From an uncultured Nodularia sp. (GTDB lineage: Bacteria; Cyanobacteriota; Cyanobacteriia; Cyanobacteriales; Nostocaceae): a DNA stretch of 64,000 bases. Made by a program: the position numbers and the translations under genes. Position 1 is the stretch's first letter. Every line of letters starts with the position of its first letter. Positions 27,703 through 35,284 of the stretch are shown here, piece after piece. The DNA lies in the NCBI GenBank assembly GCA_903911355.1, contig CAIWDD010000059.1, positions 1-64,000 of the forward strand, read 5' to 3'. The notes under the pieces are model-generated. The model ran no database searches. It had not been told where the DNA came from and was given only the letters and a program-made list of their open reading frames with translations.

Positions 27703-27833
27703 GGGGTGTAAGATACCCGACTTCTTACATAATTGGCATCATCTCATATAACTTGTCCAGAAGTCGGGGATCTGTGTGACTCGCAGATCATCAGATACAT
27801 GATATTGACGGGGCGATCGCCATTCTATATACC
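27703..27833. repeat. 131-bp dispersed repeat with AGAAGTCGGG inverted arms
   Basis: Nearly the same sequence as 33235-33365, including CCCGACTTCT (27716-27725) and AGAAGTCGGG (27759-27768), the loop AATTGGCATCATCTCATATA, GGGGATCTGTGTGACTCG and CGCCATTCTATATACC. It carries no gene. It lies in the 426-bp gap before the COP23 gene; the rest of the gap contains a CCGGGGGTTAGAAACCCCCG hairpin (27863-27882) and CCGTCAA heptamers near 27945. Confidence 0.8.
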
Positions 27834-27862
27834 CCCCTCACCTTTTGATGCTACACAGAGAT

Positions 27863-27912
27863 CCGGGGGTTAGAAACCCCCGTCTCATAGCTAAAGTCCA
27901 CTACAAGTGGAC
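27863..27912. repeat. Two adjacent short hairpins
   Basis: GGGGGTTAGAAACCCCC (27865-27881) and AGTCCACTACAAGTGGACT (27895-27913). The first is the reverse complement of the hairpin in the duplicated unit at 54-75, so it belongs to the same dispersed family. No poly-T follows either, so they are not convincing terminators. Confidence 0.6.
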
Positions 27913-28121
27913 TAGTGAGTTACCTAGAATACCCTACCGTCAACCGTCAACCGTCAACAGTCAACCAGTCCGTAATCTCAAGGTTAAAAATTAGCAGTTA
28001 ATTATTTACATGGATGTTGAATAGTGATACATTAGCCTTAATTGGCTAATATTGCTACCAATAGCCCAAATATTCAAGAATATTATCTAAAATTTCCTTT
28101 GACAACTTTAATATCCCTGTG

Positions 28122-28766
28122 ATGAAAAAATACTTAACACTACCCTTAACAGCCCTAGCTGCAGCCTTGAGTGTATCTAGTGTCTCTGTGATTAATACCC
28201 AACCCACATCCGCCCAAACCCTGGAGTTTTTCTGTGGTGCTAGGTGGAATAAACAGGGTAATGTCGCTCGTCCCACCACCGTGGTACGCCACAGTACTGG
28301 AAATATACCCATTATTAACTGGACTGCGAGCAGTAGAGTTAACGACACCTGGACACCCCTAAACCGTTGTCAGGCTGTATCTCAACGGTTTAACACATTG
28401 AATCGTCAAGGTAAACTCCAGTACCTGGCACTGGGAAGGTTAAATAATCAACCTGTCATCTGCGGTTTAGGTTCCGGTGAACAAGGCTGTAACAATCATA
28501 ATCTTTTACTGACAGTCACCAACGGCCAACATCCCCACAAGTTACTAGATGAGCTATTAAATACCCGTACTAGTGCCTCTGGTGGGGAAGTTTATCTTAG
28601 TGGTAATGATGCCGGTAGGGTAGAAATCAAGGACAATACTGATGGGCTTGTCAGGGTGAGTATAGAGGATATTATTAACGCTCACTTGTCTGTTTCTACT
28701 CCTGCTACTCCTAGTTACAATTATGATCCGCCACAACCAGAACCACAGTCAGACCGGATTTGGTAA
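28122..28766 (+). CDS. COP23-domain exported protein
   Basis: A 214-residue protein with a signal peptide (KKYLTLPLTALAAALSVSSV, cut after about residue 32 at TSAQT). It then shows the COP23 pattern: LEFFCGARW, PTTVVRHSTGNIPIINWTA, RCQAVSQRFNTLNRQGKLQY, PVICG and GCNNHNLLLTV with paired Cys. COP23 is a cyanobacterial secreted domain of unknown role. It is followed by 85 open codons in the same frame after TAA and then by the protease-propeller gene, so the three look like one transcription unit. The ATG at 28122 is preferred to a GTG just before it. Confidence 0.85.
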   Translation: MKKYLTLPLTALAAALSVSSVSVINTQPTSAQTLEFFCGARWNKQGNVARPTTVVRHSTGNIPIINWTASSRVNDTWTPLNRCQAVSQRFNTLNRQGKLQYLALGRLNNQPVICGLGSGEQGCNNHNLLLTVTNGQHPHKLLDELLNTRTSASGGEVYLSGNDAGRVEIKDNTDGLVRVSIEDIINAHLSVSTPATPSYNYDPPQPEPQSDRIW

Positions 28767-29024
28767 ACAAAAACTCTTGAGAGGCGTACACAACAGTGGG
28801 TAAATAAACAACCAACTGGTTACAGTCAGCGATGCCATCACTCCTGGGGTGTTTGGGGTAATCGATACCCTACCGCCTCTCCCATTGGGAATAATCCCTA
28901 TCTATTTACCAATCGCTCCTCTGTTAACCTCCAGGAAGTAACCGCTATTAGTCAACAAGGCTGGGTTATCCCCATCAGTGATTTTTCCCCTACCCGTTAC
29001 CTTAAAGTGATGGATTACCCATGA
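28767..29024 (+). pseudogene. Open 85-codon extension in frame with COP23, no start codon
   Basis: After the TAA at 28764-28766 the same frame continues without interruption to a TGA at 29022-29024, which overlaps the ATG of the next gene as ATGA. The translation looks like real protein (RCHHSWGVWGNRYPTASP; EVTAISQQGWVIPISDFSP). No ATG, GTG or TTG is placed to start it early. Either the TAA is a nonsense mutation in a 300-codon gene, or this is the tail of another gene fused here, or read-through occurs. Confidence 0.6.
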
Positions 29025-32023
29025 GATTTACCCCAGAACTAGCAGTAATTTTAGGTGCTACCACAGCGGCAATAGTGCATTTACAACCAGTGTTGGCTGT
29101 TAACCCCGTACAAATACCAAGGTTAACAGCAGCAGAAATTAACAACATTGCCCGACAAGTCACCGTCAACATTGCCGGCTCGGATGGTAAAGGTTCTGGG
29201 GTAATAATTAATCGCCAAGGTAACGTGTATAGTGTCCTCACTGCCTTTCATGTTGTAGCAAAGTCAGGGGACTATCGGGTAATTACTGGGGATGGGGAGA
29301 GCCACAGCATTGACCAAATTGAGCGCCTACCAGGATTAGATTTAGCCATTGTTAGTTTTACCAGCCCCAAAGAGTATAGACTGGCATCTGTAGCAGATTC
29401 CCGGACAGTGAACAATGGTTCCCCCCTATATTATGCTGGGTTTCCCGCCAACCCCAATCCTAGACAGTATAGGTTTACAGAAGATCAACTGACATCCCGC
29501 AGTCAGGGAGAAAGGGAAGGATACGACTTAATTATGTCCGGTAAACCCCAACCGGGAGTTAGTGGTGGTCCAATTTTTGACCAGCGGGGGTTTCTCATTG
29601 GTATTTATGGTAAAGCGGAACTGGGTTCCACAATAAAAGAAGGTGTGCTAGGTATCCCCATAGAAAAAATTCCTGACCTCTCCCGACGGGCGCGGGTGGT
29701 TACCTGGTCAAGTCCTACCTTAGTTCAAACCCTTACCGGACATTCAGATTCGGTTACTTCAGTAGCCTTCAGCCCAGATGGTCGCACCTTAGCCTCTGGG
29801 AGTAGGGATGACACCATCAGACTGTGGGATGTAGCAACCCGACGGTCAATCGCCACACTCACCGGATATTCACCAGTGTTCAGCCCGGATGGTCGCACCT
29901 TAGCCGCTGGGAGTAATAATAACACCATCAAACTGTGGGATGTCGCCACCGGTCGGTCAATCGCCACACTCACCGGATATTCACCAGTGTTCAGCCCGGA
30001 TGGTCGTACTTTAGCCGCTGGGAGTAATAATAACACCATCAAACTGTGGGATGTCGCCACCGGGAGAGAAATCGCCACACTCACGGGACAATCAGAATCT
30101 GTTTATTCAATAGCCTTTAGCCCGGATGGTAAAACCTTAGCTTCCGGGAGTGGGAGTTTTGATGGAACCATCCAAGTGTGGGATATCGCCACGGGGAGGA
30201 GAATCGCCACATTAGAAGGACATTCTACAACATTCAGATATACTGACGTTAATTCACTGGCGTTCAGCCGGGATGGTAAAATCTTAGCTTCTGGGAGTGC
30301 GGATAACACCATCAAACTGTGGGATGTAGCCACCCGGCGGGAAATCGCCACTCTCACCGGACATTCAATTAATGGGGTCAATTCAGTAGCCTTCAGCCCG
30401 GATGGTCGCACATTAGCTTCTGGGAGTGGGGATCAAACTATCAAACTGTGGGATGTAGCCACCCGGCGGGAAATGGCTACCCTCACCGGACATTCAGATG
30501 GGGTTAATTCAGTAGCATTCAGCCCCGATGGTAAAACTTTAGTTTCTGGGAGTGACGATAACACCATCAAACTGTGGCAACAAAGTACAGTCACAGCAGA
30601 AACTGTTACACCGGTGAATGTGCTAGTTAATGACAGCGCCCACAAAATCACCGTGCGACTGGAAACAGCACTGGGTTCGGGAGTCATCATTAATCGTCGG
30701 GGTGACACCTATACAGTCCTCACGTCCCATCATCTCATAGCCCCACACCAGACTGTCACACTCACCACCCCCGACGGTCAACAACACCAGTCCGTACCTA
30801 GGGGTCGTTTAGGCAACTTAGATTTAGGTCTATTGCAATTCACCAGCAAGAATAATTATGACACAGCCCTGGTGGGAGATGCCAGCGCAGTCCCCACGGG
30901 GGCAACGGTATACACCGCAGGTTATCCCATACCCGGTCAGAGTAATCCTCATGAACGTCCTTATTTTTTACATCCAGGTAAAAAGAGACCAGAACAAGGG
31001 GGAGAGTATAACCTGCAACTAGAAGGTCAAGCCCGACCGGGGTTAACCGGTGGTCCCATCCTCAATGAGTGGGGATTTGTGATTGGTATTTATGGTCAGG
31101 CGGACTTAGTGGATATGTACCAGCAGGGTATTTCTCTGGAAAGGATACCCAATTTAGAAACCATCGCCACTGTAGTTACCTGGGTTAATCCTACCTTAGC
31201 CAAGACCCTGGAAGGACATTCATCGTTGGTTAATTCAGTAGCCTTCAGCTTGGATGGTCGTACCTTAGCCTCACTTGGGGGTAGGGATAGCACCATCAAA
31301 CTGTGGGATGTCGCCACCGGGAGAGAAATCGCCACCCTCACCGGATATTCAGTAGCATTCAGCCCGGATGGTAAAACCTTAGCTTTTGGGAGTGGGGATG
31401 ACACCATCAAACTGTGGGATGTCGCCACCGGGAGAGAAATCGCCACCCTCACCGGATATTCACTAGTGTTCAGCCCGGATGGTCGTACCTTAGCCTCACT
31501 TGGGGGTAGTAACACCATCAAACTCTGGGATGTCGCCACCCGGCGAGAAATCGCTACTCTCACCGGACATTCATTTGGGGTTAATTCAGTAGCATTCAGC
31601 CCGGATGGTCGCACCTTAGCTTCTGGGGGTGGGGATAAGACCATCAAACTGTGGGATGTCGCCACCCGGCGGGAAATGGCTACCCTCACGGGACATTCAG
31701 ATGGGGTTAATTCAGTAGCATTCAGCCCGGAGGGTCGCACCTTAGCCGCTGGGGGTTGGGATAGCACCATCAAACTGTGGGATGTCGCCACCCGGAGGGA
31801 AATCGCCACCCTCAACGGATATTCACCAGTGTTCAGCCCGGATGGTCGTACCTTAGCCTCTGGGAGTGGGGATGGAACCATCAAACTGTGGGATGTCGCC
31901 ACCCGGCGAGAAATCGCTACTCTCAATTCAAGTCATATTAATTCAGTAGCCTTCAGCCCCGATGGTAGAGCCCTAGCTTCTGGAAGTGGGGATGGTACTA
32001 TCAAGATTTGGCGGGGGCGTTAA
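29021..32023 (+). CDS. Double trypsin-like protease / seven-bladed WD40 propeller protein
   Basis: A 1000-residue exported protein (signal ending LQPVLA, about residue 26) built of two halves. Half 1: trypsin-like domain with H77, D107 and S181 (GVSGGP), then seven WD40 units (about 235-520). Half 2: a second protease-like domain with H571 and D601 but Thr at the nucleophile position (GLTGGP, T676), so probably inactive, then seven more WD40 units (about 727-1000). Several blades are short, lacking the GHxxxVxSVA strand (GYSPVFSPDG). The WD40 DNA repeats are nearly uniform. It follows the COP23 frame with an ATGA overlap. The target protein is unknown; periplasmic or outer-surface proteolysis or scaffolding is inferred. 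Confidence 0.9.
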   Translation: MRFTPELAVILGATTAAIVHLQPVLAVNPVQIPRLTAAEINNIARQVTVNIAGSDGKGSGVIINRQGNVYSVLTAFHVVAKSGDYRVITGDGESHSIDQIERLPGLDLAIVSFTSPKEYRLASVADSRTVNNGSPLYYAGFPANPNPRQYRFTEDQLTSRSQGEREGYDLIMSGKPQPGVSGGPIFDQRGFLIGIYGKAELGSTIKEGVLGIPIEKIPDLSRRARVVTWSSPTLVQTLTGHSDSVTSVAFSPDGRTLASGSRDDTIRLWDVATRRSIATLTGYSPVFSPDGRTLAAGSNNNTIKLWDVATGRSIATLTGYSPVFSPDGRTLAAGSNNNTIKLWDVATGREIATLTGQSESVYSIAFSPDGKTLASGSGSFDGTIQVWDIATGRRIATLEGHSTTFRYTDVNSLAFSRDGKILASGSADNTIKLWDVATRREIATLTGHSINGVNSVAFSPDGRTLASGSGDQTIKLWDVATRREMATLTGHSDGVNSVAFSPDGKTLVSGSDDNTIKLWQQSTVTAETVTPVNVLVNDSAHKITVRLETALGSGVIINRRGDTYTVLTSHHLIAPHQTVTLTTPDGQQHQSVPRGRLGNLDLGLLQFTSKNNYDTALVGDASAVPTGATVYTAGYPIPGQSNPHERPYFLHPGKKRPEQGGEYNLQLEGQARPGLTGGPILNEWGFVIGIYGQADLVDMYQQGISLERIPNLETIATVVTWVNPTLAKTLEGHSSLVNSVAFSLDGRTLASLGGRDSTIKLWDVATGREIATLTGYSVAFSPDGKTLAFGSGDDTIKLWDVATGREIATLTGYSLVFSPDGRTLASLGGSNTIKLWDVATRREIATLTGHSFGVNSVAFSPDGRTLASGGGDKTIKLWDVATRREMATLTGHSDGVNSVAFSPEGRTLAAGGWDSTIKLWDVATRREIATLNGYSPVFSPDGRTLASGSGDGTIKLWDVATRREIATLNSSHINSVAFSPDGRALASGSGDGTIKIWRGR

Positions 32024-32027
32024 TGGT

Positions 32028-32213
32028 CATATCCCCGACTTCTGACCATAATCTTGTCGGTAGCCATAAATCTTTGTAGAAGTCGGGGATATTGAACCTG
32101 GGGTGAATCCTCATATCCCCCACCTCTGACTATAATCTTGTCAGGTAGCCATAAATCTCCATAGAAGTCGGGGATATTGTCCGTCGGGTGAATCCTCATA
32201 TCCCCGACTTCTG
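32028..32213. repeat. Tandem array of an 84-85-bp hairpin repeat
   Basis: Two full units start at 32028 and 32112, and a third starts at 32197 and is cut short at the edge of the MITE-like element. Each unit has CATATCCCCGACTTCTGA at its start and TAGAAGTCGGGGATATTG near the middle, forming an inverted repeat around ATAATCTTGTC. Unit 2 has lost some pairing (CCCCACCTCT). The array directly follows the protease-propeller gene and could terminate its transcript. Confidence 0.8.
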
Positions 32214-32461
32214 AGAGGATGTTTGATAAGTTTTCAACAGGTAATTTTTATCTTAGGGAACACCGGAACAGGGAACACCAAAGGATTGGGAAGGACTGGG
32301 GAACACACCGACCACGGTATGGCTAACGCCACGCGATCGCTATCGACTGCGCTCACCGACCACACAAAAAACAATAAAATCCAGTCCCCTCCCCTTGGGA
32401 GGGTGAGGGTGGGGTAAAACAATATTCGATACACTAATTATGACTTGACAAACATCCTCTA
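32213..32461. mobile_element. MITE-like element, both ends present
   Basis: Ends are GAGAGGATGTTT (32213-32224) and AAACATCCTCT (32450-32460). The interior is in the same order as the 23620 copy: TTTTCAACAGGTAATTTTTA, GGGAACACCGG, a stretch with a HIP1-like GCGATCGC, CCCTCCCCTTGGGAGGG, GGGTGGGGTAAAACAA, TTCGATACACTAATTATGA. It sits directly against the truncated third unit of the preceding array. Confidence 0.8.
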
Positions 32462-32477
32462 AATCACCAATAATTTA

Positions 32478-33077
32478 TCAATTATTGATTCCATGACACA
32501 AAATACCTAAAATTTTATCTGATTCTTTAATATAATAATTATTCAAATCAATAAATATATTTGTCCCTTGCAGCTTTAAGAATTTCCAAATATCTCCAGT
32601 GGTCACCGCTCCATAAATAGTTTTAATATCATTACCTTCTTGTTCATTAAACAACTGTGCTGCAAACATTGCCGCTGCACATTGTCCTAAACCAGCTTTA
32701 ATGTTTTCATTCTTAGCTTCAACAATGATCATTACAGGTGCATTAATTGTTAACTGTTCCTGAGAACGACTGATGAGAAAATCACAATAACCGTTTAATC
32801 CCTTTTTAAAATCTAGATTAAAATCAGTTCCCGAAAATAAACTAATTTTGCAATTAGCCCTACGTCTTACCTCCAGTAAAATCGGCGTAATAATCATTTC
32901 TGATCGGGCTTTTTCCGTATTAATTGCTAATGCTAATTCTGTAGTTTCTTCTAAAGTAGATTTGAGCTTTTCACTGATTTGTATAGGTTCAACATTGATA
33001 AATAAGTCCATTTCTTCATGAATATGAATATTAAAATCCTTTTTAAACTTACTCAAGGTGAAATCACTATAAGCCAT
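32478..33077 (-). CDS. PD-(D/E)XK nuclease-like protein of unknown function
   Basis: A 199-residue protein. Residues 92-140 read as the core of a PD-(D/E)XK fold: D99 in GYCDFLI, E120-A-K122 in [10 protein letters not shown], and Q132 in the following helix [16 protein letters not shown] Glu in the preceding helix ([14 protein letters not shown]) would complete the site. No ATPase, helicase or methylase domain is attached. Many such proteins of Nostocales are unstudied; a role as a restriction-like nuclease is inference. It is monocistronic and faces away from the ATPase genes downstream. Confidence 0.7.
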   Translation of the reverse strand: MAYSDFTLSKFKKDFNIHIHEEMDLFINVEPIQISEKLKSTLEETTELALAINTEKARSEMIITPILLEVRRRANCKISLFSGTDFNLDFKKGLNGYCDFLISRSQEQLTINAPVMIIVEAKNENIKAGLGQCAAAMFAAQLFNEQEGNDIKTIYGAVTTGDIWKFLKLQGTNIFIDLNNYYIKESDKILGILCHGINN

Positions 33078-33234
33078 GTGTATTACCTGATTTTTAGGAA
33101 AAAATATTGACTAAAATTCTACCTAGTGGTATTATACTAGCCTGGTGGAAAATGTCTAATTACTTCCGCAACTGACCAAGCTTGAGCGATCGCACCTTTA
33201 GGGGTATGGGGAAAATCCCCATCAAAAATTTCAG

Positions 33235-33365
33235 GGGCGTAAGATCCCCGACTTCTTAGATAATTGGCATCATCTCATATAATTTGCCCAGAAGTCGGGG
33301 ATCTGTGTGACTCGAAGATCATGTATTTGGTGATCTTGACCGGATGCATCGCCATTCTATATACC
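33235..33365. repeat. 131-bp dispersed repeat, second copy
   Basis: Matches 27703-27833. Here the inverted arms are longer: GATCCCCGACTTCT (33243-33256) and AGAAGTCGGGGATC (33290-33303). The remaining bases between 33078 and 33505 contain a GGGGAAAATCCCC hairpin, two HIP1-like GCGATCGC sites and a CCGTCAA-type short repeat, but no gene. Confidence 0.8.
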
Positions 33366-33505
33366 TTGGGGGTGGGGTCAAACCTCATCAGACCATCTGC
33401 GAAGCGCTGCTAAAGGCGATCGCACCTCGCAATCAAGGCGATCTGACCCGTCACCCGTCAACAGTCATCACAGTTATAATCCAATCAACCTATACCTAAA
33501 CTTTT

Positions 33506-35062
33506 ATGACTAAATGGTTTAACACCGCAGGCCCTTGTCAACCGGATATCCACTATACCCTACCGACCACCGAACGGTTACCCCAATTAAACCGCCTGAT
33601 TGAGCAGCGCAATTACTTTGTCATCCATGCACCCAGACAAACTGGTAAAACTACTGCCATGTTGACCCTTGCACAGGAGTTAACAGCCAGTGGTCAGTAC
33701 ACCGCCGTCTTACTATCCTTAGAAGTGGGCGCAGTATTTCCCCATGACCCCCTGGCGGCGCAAGGTAGTATTTTAAATCACTGGCAAAATCAGATCCGGT
33801 TTTTGAAGTTACCCTTACCACATATTAATCAAATTAAGGAAGAAACGGGAATCACCCAGTTAGATTTACAAACAGTTCTCAGTATTTGGGCTGGTAGTTC
33901 TCCCCATCCCCTAGTAGTATTTTTAGATGAAATTGATGCTTTAAGTGATGAAACTCTCATTTCTGTACTGCGACAATTACGCTCCGGTTATCCCAGTCGT
34001 CCCCAGGGTTTCCCCCAATGTGTAGCCTTAATTGGGATGCGGGATGTCCGTGATTACAAGGTAGCTTCTGGCGGTAGCAATAGGTTAAATACCTCTAGTC
34101 CCTTTAATATCAAGGTAGAATCTATAACTTTAAATAATTTTACCTTGGAAGAGGTAAAAAGTCTATACCAACAACATACCCAAGCCACAGGGCAAATTTT
34201 CACCCCCGAAGCTATTAACCACGCCTATGATTTAACCCAGGGTCAACCTTGGTTAGTCAATGCGATCGCCCGTCAAGTTACAGAGTATTTAGCAGAAGAT
34301 ACCAATACTCCCGTCACTGTAGATTTAATCAATCAAGCCAAAGATATACTAATTCAAAGGCAAGACACCCATCTAGATAGTTTAGCAGAGGGACTGCGAG
34401 AAAATAGAGTAAAAGCCATTATAGAACCCATCTTAGCTGGGGAAGAACTACCCAACACCCCAGAAGACGATCGCCGTTATCTGTTAGATTTAGGTTTAGT
34501 GATTCGCAGCAAAGAAGGTGGGTTAAAGGTAGCTAACCCCATCTATCAAGAGGTAATCCCCAAGGTGTTAGCCCAGGGTACTCAAGACAGTTTACCGATG
34601 ATTCAACCTAGTTGGTTAACACCCACAGGGGAATTAAACCCCCAAATTCTGCTAGAAACTTTTTTAGACTTTTGGCGACAACACGGGGAGCCATTATTTA
34701 AAAGTACCCCGTACCCAGAAATAGCCCCCCACTTAGTATTAATGGCATTTTTACACCGGGTTGTTAATGGTGGTGGTAGTTTAGAACGGGAATATGCCAT
34801 TGGTTCCGGGAGGATGGATATATGTCTGCGTTATGGGGATGTGGTCTTAGGGATGGAATTAAAGGTATGGAAACAGGGTAAACCCGACCCCTTAACCCAA
34901 GGATTGATACAGTTAGATAAGTATTTATCAGGACTCAATCTAGATACAGGATGGTTAGTAATATTTGACCGTCGCCCCGACTTACCCCCCATTAGCGATC
35001 GCACTACCACGGAAATAGCCCAGAGTCCCCAGGGAAGAAATATCACAGTCATTCGGGGGTAG
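33506..35062 (+). CDS. AAA ATPase with C-terminal PD-(D/E)XK nuclease domain
   Basis: A 518-residue protein. N-terminal STAND/AAA-like ATPase: Walker A APRQTGKTT (42-50), Walker B PLVVFLDEID (135-144), sensor-type VALIGMRDVRDY, then a winged-helix-like part (QPWLVNAIARQV; LGLVIRSKEGGLKVANPIY). C-terminal nuclease-like domain about 425-500 with D438 (GSGRMDICL), E451-x-K453 (MELKVWKQG) and a downstream Q (LTQGLIQLDKYL). ATP-driven nuclease or sensor proteins of this shape are common in cyanobacterial accessory regions and are often guessed to be defensive; no direct proof. The next gene on the same strand is the DUF499 ATPase. Confidence 0.85.
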   Translation: MTKWFNTAGPCQPDIHYTLPTTERLPQLNRLIEQRNYFVIHAPRQTGKTTAMLTLAQELTASGQYTAVLLSLEVGAVFPHDPLAAQGSILNHWQNQIRFLKLPLPHINQIKEETGITQLDLQTVLSIWAGSSPHPLVVFLDEIDALSDETLISVLRQLRSGYPSRPQGFPQCVALIGMRDVRDYKVASGGSNRLNTSSPFNIKVESITLNNFTLEEVKSLYQQHTQATGQIFTPEAINHAYDLTQGQPWLVNAIARQVTEYLAEDTNTPVTVDLINQAKDILIQRQDTHLDSLAEGLRENRVKAIIEPILAGEELPNTPEDDRRYLLDLGLVIRSKEGGLKVANPIYQEVIPKVLAQGTQDSLPMIQPSWLTPTGELNPQILLETFLDFWRQHGEPLFKSTPYPEIAPHLVLMAFLHRVVNGGGSLEREYAIGSGRMDICLRYGDVVLGMELKVWKQGKPDPLTQGLIQLDKYLSGLNLDTGWLVIFDRRPDLPPISDRTTTEIAQSPQGRNITVIRG

Positions 35063-35186
35063 GTTTGGGTTTGTTGACGGTTGACTGTTACCCGTAGGAA
35101 AATTGTAAAATATTATTTATGCTACTTTAAGGTAAGAGAAAGTATTGATTTGATTGTTTACCCCCTGCTCAGGGGGGTAAAATAAA

Positions 35187-35240
35187 ATGTGATGGTTATT
35201 GTATCAAATGTTGATTGACCCCACCCTCACCCCTGGAAAA
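35187..35240. repeat. Fragment of the MITE-like family
   Basis: TGATGGTTATTGTATCAAATGTTG followed by ACCCCACCCTCACCCC is the left interior of the family without terminal repeats. It lies in the 222-bp gap between the AAA-nuclease and the DUF499 gene. AAAACTTCTAAAACTTGTAAA repeats just before the next start. Confidence 0.55.
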
Positions 35241-35284
35241 CTTCTAAAAATAAAACTTCTAAAACTTGTAAAACTTGTAAAATT

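Noticed and set aside
29725-31926. Several long minus-strand frames, up to 276 codons
   Set aside because: They are the antisense of the WD40 repeats; repeat uniformity keeps the wrong frame open.
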